Shown piece by piece: positions 50,158-57,794 of a stretch of DNA of 64,000 bases. This stretch comes from Clostridiales bacterium PH28_bin88 (GTDB lineage: Bacteria > Bacillota > PH28-bin88). The first letter of the stretch is position 1, and every line of letters begins with the position of its first letter. The notes under the pieces are model-generated. The model saw nothing but the letters and a program-made list of their open reading frames with translations. It ran no database searches and was not told where the DNA came from. The stretch lies in assembly GCA_000987045.1 (NCBI GenBank), contig LAKY01000001.1, positions 30,520 through 94,519 on the forward strand, written 5' to 3'. The position numbers were made by a program, and so were the translations under genes.

Positions 50158-50573
50158 ATCTCTTGCCCCTCACGCTCGATTACTGCCCGCAGGGTGGCGC
50201 GACAGGTGTCCATATCCACCAGGTTGATCTCGATATCCTCGCCCAAGTCCATCACCGCGCCCATGGCCCGGAAAGTGTCTTCGGGGCGAATTCCCCAGGC
50301 AGCGATATCCACATCGGACCATTTATTAAAACATTCCGGACGGAGGAGGGAACCAAAGACGACCACCCGCTGGGCGCCAAAATCCTCCTTGAGCAATTTG
50401 GCCGCCCGCCGCGCCGTTTCCCAAGCCCTTTCCCGTCGTACTGCCAGTTCTTTTTCCTCTTGCTCCAGCCGCCGCTGGGCGGTAGCCCTATATACCGCCA
50501 TCTCTTCTTCACTTATCCCAGGCAAAGAAGCCCTAGTGGCGTTTCGATGCAGTTCATTCTTCGGGATGCCCAC
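50154..50573 (-). CDS. MNT-type nucleotidyltransferase antitoxin
   Basis: A 139-aa protein with a helical N-terminal part (AVYRATAQRRLEQEEKELAV) and a C-terminal nucleotidyltransferase domain: VVVFGSLLRPECFNKWSDVDIAAW carries GS and DxD. The N-terminal helical extension is longer than in minimal MntA. It pairs with the HepT-like gene. GTG start with GGGGG upstream; promoter at 50653. Confidence 0.8.
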   Translation of the reverse strand: MGIPKNELHRNATRASLPGISEEEMAVYRATAQRRLEQEEKELAVRRERAWETARRAAKLLKEDFGAQRVVVFGSLLRPECFNKWSDVDIAAWGIRPEDTFRAMGAVMDLGEDIEINLVDMDTCRATLRAVIEREGQEI

Positions 50574-50652
50574 TTCTATTACCCCCTTTGGGTAAGGCCT
50601 TTAACATAAGTATACCCGCGAAAATTTCCTCACTAGCACGCCGTTATGTAAA

Positions 50653-50681
50653 ATTATACCATAAAGACTCCTCATTATCAA
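50653..50681 (-). promoter_or_regulatory. sigma-A promoter of the MNT/HepT operon
   Basis: On the minus strand TTGATA (50676-50681), 17-bp spacer, TATAAT (50653-50658), with TATGG directly before the -10. About 80 bp before the MNT start. Confidence 0.75.
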
Positions 50682-50741
50682 CCAGCAGCTTCACCTGCTG
50701 CTTCAGTTTTTAATCTGATCCCTTGTGCCTCCCTTAACAGC

Positions 50742-51167
50742 TTAATGAGTGTGGTCTCGGGTTTCCGCTTCTCTCTTACCAAACTGGCCCCTGTTAACCG
50801 GCTTCAGACCTTGATCGTGGAGTACACTTCTTATATATGGCGGTGAGAAGCCATATTTCTCGTATATTTCCTGGATAGGAACCTCCTCGATAAAGTGTAA
50901 ACGATATATCAGGTCAAAGTCTTTTGCCCGTTTCATTTTAGCTCTTTCAGACAAACTCATTCTTTCTATACCATGCTTTTTGAATACCTCTTTGACCGTC
51001 CACCACTCCATATCCATCTTATCGGCAATTTCCATCAGCGTTAAGTTTTCTTCCTGGTACATAAAGATGAGCTTGTCCACTACTTCGGGAGGAATTTGAT
51101 CAACTTTGGTCATATAGCTGGGCTGAGGTTTGGGCAGCTGGTCGCTATAATACACAACATAATTCAA
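50742..51167 (-). CDS. uncharacterised HTH protein following the truncated spoVK
   Basis: A 141-aa protein. LIFMYQEENLTLMEIADKMDMEWWTVKEVFKKHGI and FIEEVPIQEIYEKYGFSPPYIRSVLHDQGL are two helix-turn-helix-like segments. I recognise no named family; it may be a DNA-binding regulator. Its start lies 4 bp inside the end of the truncated spoVK gene, in another frame, so the two genes have been fused side by side by a deletion or insertion. Confidence 0.5.
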   Translation of the reverse strand: MNYVVYYSDQLPKPQPSYMTKVDQIPPEVVDKLIFMYQEENLTLMEIADKMDMEWWTVKEVFKKHGIERMSLSERAKMKRAKDFDLIYRLHFIEEVPIQEIYEKYGFSPPYIRSVLHDQGLKPVNRGQFGKREAETRDHTH

Positions 51168-51847
51168 TCCATAGCCTTTACCATGGCGTCAATTGCCTCT
51201 TTACCGAAGTCCTTCTCCCCGCCCCTGGCCAGGGAATATGCCTCATCGATAAATAAAACCCCGCCCAGCGCCTTTTTGATCTGGTCTCTTGTTTTTTGGG
51301 CGGTATGACCGATGTACTCCCCGACCAGATCCGCCCTTTCCACCTCTACCAGATGACCCTTAGCCAGAATTCCCATTTCTTTAAATAACTTTCCGAGGAT
51401 CCGTGCGACAGTAGTTTTGCCCGTACCTGGGTTACCCTTGAATATCATGTGAAGAACCAAAGGTTCTGTAACCAGGTTTTCGCGGGCACGGCGGCGCTGG
51501 ATCTCGACGAAGGCCCTTAGTTCCCCTACCAATTGTTTAACGCTGGTGAGACCCACCAAGGAGTCCAGTTCTTGTATAACTTCTTCTACCCGTTGGCGGG
51601 CCAAGGAGTCCTGATCGTTATTGCTCGCCGTCGCGGGTTTTTCCCTCTGACGCAGTAACGTAAAAGCCTTGGAAGGTGCCGTGTTGCTTTTTTCCGCTGT
51701 TTCTTCTGAGACGGCAGGAGTGGAGGGGGCGGGCGGTTTCTCGCTTGAAGACCTGACCCCCCCGAAATTGACCCGTATTGGCAAAACTTCCACCTCGCTT
51801 CGCCCCGCAGAGTTCTGGACTTGTTGGGAATCTCCTTTTGGATCCAT
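51164..51847 (-). pseudogene. spoVK: truncated stage V sporulation protein K (AAA+ ATPase)
   Basis: A 227-aa product with a poorly conserved N-terminal extension, then an AAA+ domain: GNPGTGKTTVARILG (Walker A), GEYIGHTAQKTRDQI and GGVLFIDEAYSLAR (Walker B). Full SpoVK/CbbX-like proteins continue for another ~90-100 residues (sensor 1, Arg finger, lid), but this one stops at DAMVKAMD. It probably lacks activity. spoVK beside hfq-miaA is usual in Clostridia, so the break marks the island border. Confidence 0.75.
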
Positions 51848-51889
51848 TACATTATACGCGTTAACCCTTCGTATGAAATCGGTTCATTA

Positions 51890-51974
51890 AAAAAATCTTG
51901 GCTTGCGCCGAGCCTTTGGCGAGGCGGAAGCCTTAGTTGCACTTATGCCACAGAAAGTTATACTTTCTGTTGGT
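51890..51974. repeat. dispersed 85-nt element, copy A
   Basis: Two stem-loops: a GGCTT-GCC-nested hairpin (about 51900-51932) followed by a CCACAGAAAGT/ACTTTCTGTTGG hairpin (51948-51974). About 85% similar to 63652-63735 in reverse orientation. It lies 3' of the ABC permease gene. Read on the minus strand the GC-rich hairpin ends in seven T, so it can terminate that operon. Confidence 0.75.
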
Positions 51975-52016
51975 ACAAGAAAAAACCCTGTAAGGAAGCC
52001 GAGGTTAATTCAATTT

Positions 52017-52787
52017 TCATAAATGCTGCCACGAGCACCAGCGTTTTTCTAATCCATCAAGCACGGCGTACAGGATTAAGCCAAGGAGGCTCATGCCTAT
52101 GATCCCTGCAAACATCAATTCATAATCAGCACGGTAGGAAGCGTCGAAAATAAAGTTACCCAGCCCGTTGGATCCCGCTACTGTTTCACTCAGAAACAGC
52201 ACAGCAATAGCGGTTCCCAGGCTTACCCGGCACGCGGTCAGGATCTTGGGCAAACAGGCGGGAAAGATTACATGCAGGTAAACCTGCCTCCTGTTAGCGC
52301 CCAAGGAAAGCACCGAGTAAATGGAATGAGAAGATACTCCCCTGGCAGCATCTCTTGTGGTAACCAAAATATGAAAGAAGACGATCAGGAAAATTAAAAA
52401 GATCCTGGTGGCGTCTCCAATGCCGGCGAGGATAAATAAGACCGGGAGGAAAGCGACTTTGGGCACCGGGTACAAGAGGTAAATCGCGGGAGCTACTACC
52501 CTGTCCAGCCTCCTCTCTCTCCCCAGGTACAACCCTGAAGGAACGGCAATAACCAGCGAAGCTACTAGACTTAAAGCTACACGGTAGGCACTGATCAGCC
52601 AGTCCCGGCCTAGGTCGGGTACCAGTACCTCGAAAAACCGAACCATCGCTGGCATCGGGCCGGGTATGACCGGTTTAGCAACTAAAATCGAAAGTAACTG
52701 CCATCCAAGGACAACCAGCACAATTCCCAACAGGTACTCTTGATACCTCCTGGATGTCTCGTTAAACTGTTGTTTATTAACCACCAT
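52017..52787 (-). CDS. NitT/TauT-family ABC transporter permease
   Basis: A 256-aa permease with about six transmembrane helices. The EAA-like loop between helices 4 and 5 contains VLSLGANRRQVYLHVIFPACLPKILTACRVSLGTAIA, the typical SsuC/TauC/ThiX signature. It forms the channel with the ATPase encoded just upstream (11-bp overlap). The substrate is unknown; taurine, nitrate, sulfonate, hydroxymethylpyrimidine or another small anion or cofactor precursor is possible. Confidence 0.85.
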   Translation of the reverse strand: MVVNKQQFNETSRRYQEYLLGIVLVVLGWQLLSILVAKPVIPGPMPAMVRFFEVLVPDLGRDWLISAYRVALSLVASLVIAVPSGLYLGRERRLDRVVAPAIYLLYPVPKVAFLPVLFILAGIGDATRIFLIFLIVFFHILVTTRDAARGVSSHSIYSVLSLGANRRQVYLHVIFPACLPKILTACRVSLGTAIAVLFLSETVAGSNGLGNFIFDASYRADYELMFAGIIGMSLLGLILYAVLDGLEKRWCSWQHL

Positions 52788-53532
52788 TTCTGCTGCCCTC
52801 CAGGATACCTCTTATCAAAGTGCACTGGTGGTAGAACTGCGGCATACTCCGGTACGAGGGGTCACCTGCCATGGGATTTTCCATCAGAGCTAAAATACGT
52901 CCTGGACGGGGTGAAAACACCCCTACCTGCCTGCCCAGGAATACGGCCTCTTCAATGCTATGGGTAACCAGCACCATGGTGAAACGCCGCTGTTGCCAGA
53001 TATCCAGGATTGTTCGCTGGAGGTTTTCCCGTGTGAGAGCATCCAGCGCCGAAAACGGCTCATCCATCAACATCAGGTCCGGGTGAAGGGCCAGCGCCCT
53101 TGCAATGGCCACCCGCTGTCGCATGCCACCGCTCAATTGCCCGGGAAAATGGTGGATAAAATCAGCCAACCCTAACTGTTCCAGAATGGGTAAGGCTATT
53201 TCCTTCTGTTTCTTTTTCTCCACATGGCGAATCTCCAGGCCCAGAACCGTATTCTGCCAGACATTTTTCCAGGGAAACAGGCCATAGTCTTGCAGTATCA
53301 ACGCTGTTTCAGGACGAGGGCCACTCACAGGTACGCCACTTACAGAGACAGAACCTTTGATGGGTGACAGCAGTCCTGCCATCAGAAACAACAAAGAACT
53401 CTTTCCACAGCCGGAAGGGCCAATAATTGCGCAACTCTCGCCAGGACTGATGTGTAGGTCAATCCCATTGAGTGCCTCTACTTTACCTGAATCCTGTTGA
53501 TAAGTTAAACTGACCCCAGTGACATCGATCAT
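52777..53532 (-). CDS. NitT/TauT-family ABC transporter ATPase
   Basis: A 251-aa ABC ATPase. Walker A GPSGCGKSS, signature LSGGMRQR, Walker B LMLMDEPFSALD, and the H-loop VTHSIEEAV are all intact. It resembles SsuB/TauB. ATG 53532 with AGGGAG upstream lies just past the substrate-binding-protein stop. The three genes form one operon. Confidence 0.88.
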   Translation of the reverse strand: MIDVTGVSLTYQQDSGKVEALNGIDLHISPGESCAIIGPSGCGKSSLLFLMAGLLSPIKGSVSVSGVPVSGPRPETALILQDYGLFPWKNVWQNTVLGLEIRHVEKKKQKEIALPILEQLGLADFIHHFPGQLSGGMRQRVAIARALALHPDLMLMDEPFSALDALTRENLQRTILDIWQQRRFTMVLVTHSIEEAVFLGRQVGVFSPRPGRILALMENPMAGDPSYRSMPQFYHQCTLIRGILEGSRNGG

Positions 53533-53533
53533 C

Positions 53534-54502
53534 CTAACTCCCTGCCAGCAGGCTTTCGTCAACAAGTTCTTGATAAGTAAAAGGTGCGCTCAACAACTCC
53601 TTAGCCACCATCCAGTCCATTACCCGTGACACGTCCGCTGTTTTCGGCAACTGAGGAGGCGAAAAACTGGGTGTCAGGTATGTATCTTTTAACGGCGCGG
53701 GTACCCGGGCTCTTTCTACAAAGAGTTCCCGGTACTTTTCAGGATGGGTATTAACCTCTTGCGCCGACTTGGCGTACACACCAATTAACTTCTTGATTGC
53801 CTGGGACTTTTGGTTGATAACGTCTGTTCTGAACAGTAACACTACTTGGGAGAGGTTTTGTTGGCTTTGGGTATCGTCCAAGACCACCTGGGCGCCTTGT
53901 ACCCGCGCCAGGGTGGCGAAAGGGTCGGGAAGCACCGCTGCCTTAACCGAACCGTTGAGCAATAGCTGTAATCGATCAGGAATGGCGGCTACAACCGTTT
54001 TCTGGATTGACTCTTTGGGAACTCCGGCCTGTAACATCAACTGATCAGCCACATATTCGATGATTGTATGCTGCGAAACGGCTACCGGAACACCAGCCAA
54101 CTGTTCTGCAGTGGTGATGCCGGAATTGGGAGCGGACAGCAAAGCGAAACGTCCCTCTTGAGGGGTGACTCCCATGGTCAATGAAACGATTCTCACGTCC
54201 GTACCCGATTTCTTCAGTAAAGCTGCGGCAATGATGTCGGCGACTTCCCCGTCGATTTGCCCGCTCATTAAGGCAATATCCCGGTCCCGCGCACTGTTAA
54301 AAGGCACCAATTCCACGTCTACGCCTGCCTGGGAAAACATCTGCTGGCTTTCCGCCACGAAAAATGGGAAGTTGTCTTCAATAGGTAAAACCCCGATTTT
54401 CAAGGACTGTGGCGCAGCCAGTTGTTGTGACTGGCAACCTACTAAAAAAGCCGCTAGTACCAGAGCGACCAACAAGCAAATATTCCGCGATTTCTGTGCC
54501 AA
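53534..54502 (-). CDS. NitT/TauT-family ABC substrate-binding lipoprotein
   Basis: A 322-aa lipoprotein. The signal peptide ends in a lipobox LAAFLVGC, and the mature part has the SsuA/NMT1 pattern: IGVLPIEDNFPFFVAESQQMFSQAGVDVELVPF and VAVSQHTIIEYVADQLM. The start is TTG 54502, preceded by GAGGAGG and giving the normal short charged N-terminus; the open frame runs further but without a plausible start. It delivers an unknown ligand to the permease. Confidence 0.85.
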   Translation of the reverse strand: MAQKSRNICLLVALVLAAFLVGCQSQQLAAPQSLKIGVLPIEDNFPFFVAESQQMFSQAGVDVELVPFNSARDRDIALMSGQIDGEVADIIAAALLKKSGTDVRIVSLTMGVTPQEGRFALLSAPNSGITTAEQLAGVPVAVSQHTIIEYVADQLMLQAGVPKESIQKTVVAAIPDRLQLLLNGSVKAAVLPDPFATLARVQGAQVVLDDTQSQQNLSQVVLLFRTDVINQKSQAIKKLIGVYAKSAQEVNTHPEKYRELFVERARVPAPLKDTYLTPSFSPPQLPKTADVSRVMDWMVAKELLSAPFTYQELVDESLLAGS

Positions 54503-54603
54503 AGGGAAAACCTCCTCTGCCGGAATGGATGCCGAAAGACTACCCTGTTTTATGTTCGACGTTAAGCAACAATTTCCTGCCATCTCTGGCCTTTTGATAT
54601 CTA

Positions 54604-54640
54604 CGAAAAGACTCTCTAGAATGTCTAGAGAGTCTTTTCG
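54604..54640 (-). terminator. hfq terminator
   Basis: A perfect 17-bp inverted repeat (54604-54620 with 54624-54640) with a 3-base loop, just past the hfq stop; on the minus strand the stem ends in CTTTTCG. It separates hfq from the ABC transporter. Confidence 0.75.
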
Positions 54641-54641
54641 T

Positions 54642-54887
54642 TTATTTCTCTGTCTTCGGTTCCATTGCCAGGTTGACCGGCTTGATCGGCATAATGGTGG
54701 AAATAGCGTGTTTGTACACCATTTGCTGCCTTCCTTCCACGTCAAGGACGACGGTAAAATTGTCAAATCCCCTTACCAGGCCCTTCAACTGAAATCCGTT
54801 AACCAGGTAGATGGTAACAGGAATATTGTCCTTGCGGACCTGGTTCAAGAATGCGTCTTGAAGATTTATTTGGCGATTGGTCATCAT
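54642..54887 (-). CDS. hfq: RNA chaperone Hfq
   Basis: An 81-aa Sm-like protein. [29 protein letters not shown] is Sm1 with Q8-type RNA-contact residues, and [11 protein letters not shown] is Sm2. It forms a hexamer that pairs small RNAs with mRNAs. The start is the second ATG (54884) or the first (54887); GGAGGG lies upstream. It follows miaA by about 50 bp, the classical order. Confidence 0.95.
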   Translation of the reverse strand: MMTNRQINLQDAFLNQVRKDNIPVTIYLVNGFQLKGLVRGFDNFTVVLDVEGRQQMVYKHAISTIMPIKPVNLAMEPKTEK

Positions 54888-54936
54888 GTTCCCTCCGAAC
54901 CGTTATTTTTTCTTCCGGTTTATTACATTGGTTATT

Positions 54937-55902
54937 CTACGCTTCCTGACATTGTCCTGCAACATCGGAAGCAATTTCTGACGCAATTTTGAGCAGGCTT
55001 CGATACTTTCCGACATCATACCATTTGATCCGAGGATCTCTGAGAAACCAGGTATACTGGCGCTTCGCAAAGTGGCGGGTATCCCTCTTGAGCCTTTTGA
55101 TGGCGTCCTCCAGATCACACTGCCCTTGTAGATACTCCGTGATGTGCCGGTATCCCAGAGCCTGCATGGACTTCAGGTCCGGTGAGTAGCCCTTCTTTAA
55201 CAGACCCCGTACTTCTTCCACCAGCCCGTCCGAGATCATCTTTTCCACTCGCAGGTCAATGCGCCTGTATAATTCATCTCTCGGTAGCGTCAGCCCAACC
55301 ATCCTTGTTGCAGTCCCATCTGCCGCATTTTCGCGCTGCACCACCCACGTGGTGGAAATTGGTTCCCCGGTTAGATAATACACTTCCAGGGCCCTGATCA
55401 CCCGCCGCACGTTGCTGGGATGGATCCTTCGCGCGGCTACCGGATCAACCGCCTCCAGCTTCCGGTAAAGGTAGCCCCGGCCTTTTTCAACTTCTTCAGC
55501 CTCAAGTTTCTTACGGAGAATGGGATCAGAAGATACCTCCTTGAACCGGTAAGGGTCCACCACTGCCTGGATGTACAACCCGGTCCCCCCAACCAGCATG
55601 GGAACCTTTCCTCTGGTATATATTTCCTTAATCAAGGGCCTGGCCATGGCTTGGAAATCGGCTACGCTGAAAGGCTCATCAGGTTCTAGTATATCCAATA
55701 AATGGTGTGGAATAGACCTGCCGTTAAAAGCCACCATTTCTTCCGGAAGAATTTTTGCGGCGCCGATATCCATTCCCCGGTACACCTGCATGGAATCTCC
55801 CGAAATAATCTCACCGTCGATCTGGCCGGCTATCTCTACGGCTATCCTGGACTTACCAACGGCGGTAGGACCCACTACCACCACCAACGGCCGTTGCCCC
55901 AA
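54937..55902 (-). CDS. miaA: tRNA dimethylallyltransferase MiaA
   Basis: A 321-aa enzyme that adds dimethylallyl to A37 of tRNAs reading U-starting codons. GPTAVGKSRIA is the P-loop, SGDSMQVYRGMDIGAAK the substrate-binding aspartate region, and RRVIRALEVYYLTG plus FAKRQYTWFL are diagnostic. TTG start at 55902 with GGGAGG upstream. It lies between mutL and hfq. MiaB, the next enzyme of the same modification, is also encoded here at 60901. Confidence 0.95.
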   Translation of the reverse strand: MGQRPLVVVVGPTAVGKSRIAVEIAGQIDGEIISGDSMQVYRGMDIGAAKILPEEMVAFNGRSIPHHLLDILEPDEPFSVADFQAMARPLIKEIYTRGKVPMLVGGTGLYIQAVVDPYRFKEVSSDPILRKKLEAEEVEKGRGYLYRKLEAVDPVAARRIHPSNVRRVIRALEVYYLTGEPISTTWVVQRENAADGTATRMVGLTLPRDELYRRIDLRVEKMISDGLVEEVRGLLKKGYSPDLKSMQALGYRHITEYLQGQCDLEDAIKRLKRDTRHFAKRQYTWFLRDPRIKWYDVGKYRSLLKIASEIASDVAGQCQEA

Positions 55903-55918
55903 ACTTTACACCTCCCAT

Positions 55919-57748
55919 TTATGCCGGAGCACTGCGTTTAAAACGCCGGGCAAGTTCAGCCGAAGTGATGAGCACAACCGTGGGGCGACCGTGAGGACAG
56001 GTGTAGGGTTCTTTCGCTAGGCTCAATTTCCATAAGAGATGGCTCATTTCTCCAGGCGTCAACCTCTGATGAGCTTTAATCGCCCGTCGACAAGCCATCA
56101 TTTTAACGGCTGCTTCGCGAAAGCCGGCATCGTCCAAACCCGGCATTTCTCTTAACAGGTCCAGCATGTCTTTTAGCAACTGGTCTTCCTGGGTTTGCTC
56201 AAGGCCCGCGGGAATCGCCCTGACCAGGAAAGTATGTCCACCAAAGTGCTCCAAAATAAAACCCAGTTCTGTCAAAAAAATAATGTGCTTCATGAGTTGT
56301 ACTGATTCTTCATGGGTCAATTCTACCGCGCTGGGTACCACTAATCCTTGGGAGGGTAAGCTGGAATCTTCCGCCTGTTGTCGGATTTGTTCATACAAAA
56401 TTCGTTCATGGGCGGCATGCTGGTCAATTATGTAGAGGCCCTCCTGTCCTTGAGCCAGGATATAGGCGGCTTCCAGTTGGCCAAGGGGGATCAACCCTGA
56501 CAATTCGGGGTGCCGGGGTTTCACGGGGTGTTCTGTGGTGTCGTTGACGGGTAAATCCGCCTGTGGTGGTATTTCAACGGGCAAACGAGAGGTGGTCCAA
56601 TCCTGCCCTCCCGTGTATTCTTCATCTCCAACCGGCGGCTCCGCCACCCGGTCAAAGGGTGGAAGCCCAGGGACTGAGATTTGCCGGTAACTCTGGTAAG
56701 TAGGTTTTTCGATCTTGGGTCCCTCACCGGGAGGCTTCTCAATCCCCGGTACCAGGCTATGAGCGCGTAACACCCCGGAAATTGCCTCCCGCGCCATGAT
56801 GATGACTTCCTCTTCCCGGTAAAAGCGTATTTCCAGTTTGGCCGGGTGCACATTAGCATCTAGTTTTTCAGCATCCAGCCAGAGGTGCAAAACTGCCAAG
56901 GGATACCGGCCCGCTCCCAGCAAGGTGTAATAGGCCGTATCCATCGCTTGACTGAGGATACGGCTTCTGACGAAGCGACCGTTCACTACAAATGTCTGAT
57001 GGTGCCGGCTGCCTTTGCTGATAGCTGGAGGGCTCACCAACCCGTTCGCCTCTCCCCACGTGCCGCGGAAGTTTACCGGTAGCATTGCCCTGGCGGTATC
57101 TACCCCGTAGATGCTTGCGAAGGTTTCGCGCAGGTCACCGCTGCCAGGAGTCATGAGCGCAATTTTACGATCGTCGGTAAGTTTAAAGGAAATGCGAGGA
57201 TTCGCCAATGCCAAACGCTGCAGTATATCTCCCACGGCTCCCGCTTCTCCTAGGGGTGTCTTGAGGAACTTCCGCCTGGCCGGGGTGTTAAAAAAAAGTT
57301 CGCTGACCGTTACCGTCGTTCCCACCGGGCAGCCTGTTGAGCTGATTACGGGTTCCCTGCCTGGTTCGAGAGTAATTCGCGTACCCTCACTTTCTTCAGC
57401 GGTACGTGTGGTCATCGCAACCCGCGCTACTGACGCGATGCTGGGGAGTGCCTCTCCCCGGAAACCCAGCGTCGCAATCCTTAGAAGATCATCGGCAGAG
57501 CGTATCTTGCTGGTTGCATGCCGTTGAAACGCCAGCAGCACCTCCTGCCGTGGAATACCGGTACCGTTATCGCTTACCTGGATCTCCTGCGTTCCCCCAG
57601 ACCAAATCCGGACGTCAACCCTGCTGCTACCGGCATCGATGGCGTTCTCCACCAACTCCTTTACCACGGAAGCAGGCCTTTCCACCACCTCGCCCGCAGC
57701 GATCTGGTTAGCGGTAAATGTATCCAGCACTAAGATGGGATGGCGCAT
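55919..57748 (-). CDS. mutL: DNA mismatch repair protein MutL
   Basis: A 609-aa protein. The N-terminal GHKL ATPase has VKELVENAIDAGS, DNGTGI and GFRGEALPSI; GTTVTVSELFFNTPARRKF is the DNA-binding arm. The C-terminal domain has DQHAAHERILYEQ, the metal-binding motif of nicking MutL proteins, consistent with a bacterium lacking MutH. ATG 57748 has AGGTGG upstream; an ATG at 57787 would add 13 residues. Couples MutS recognition to strand incision. Confidence 0.95.
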   Translation of the reverse strand: MRHPILVLDTFTANQIAAGEVVERPASVVKELVENAIDAGSSRVDVRIWSGGTQEIQVSDNGTGIPRQEVLLAFQRHATSKIRSADDLLRIATLGFRGEALPSIASVARVAMTTRTAEESEGTRITLEPGREPVISSTGCPVGTTVTVSELFFNTPARRKFLKTPLGEAGAVGDILQRLALANPRISFKLTDDRKIALMTPGSGDLRETFASIYGVDTARAMLPVNFRGTWGEANGLVSPPAISKGSRHHQTFVVNGRFVRSRILSQAMDTAYYTLLGAGRYPLAVLHLWLDAEKLDANVHPAKLEIRFYREEEVIIMAREAISGVLRAHSLVPGIEKPPGEGPKIEKPTYQSYRQISVPGLPPFDRVAEPPVGDEEYTGGQDWTTSRLPVEIPPQADLPVNDTTEHPVKPRHPELSGLIPLGQLEAAYILAQGQEGLYIIDQHAAHERILYEQIRQQAEDSSLPSQGLVVPSAVELTHEESVQLMKHIIFLTELGFILEHFGGHTFLVRAIPAGLEQTQEDQLLKDMLDLLREMPGLDDAGFREAAVKMMACRRAIKAHQRLTPGEMSHLLWKLSLAKEPYTCPHGRPTVVLITSAELARRFKRSAPA

Positions 57749-57794
57749 GTAGGTCACCACCTTTTCTGGAAGCATACTGATCTTCACAAGCGCT

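Noticed and set aside
54503-54603. A riboswitch upstream of the ABC substrate-binding gene
   Set aside because: I saw no TPP CTGAGA motif, no SAM, cobalamin or guanidine landmarks; only about 100 bp between the hfq terminator and the start.
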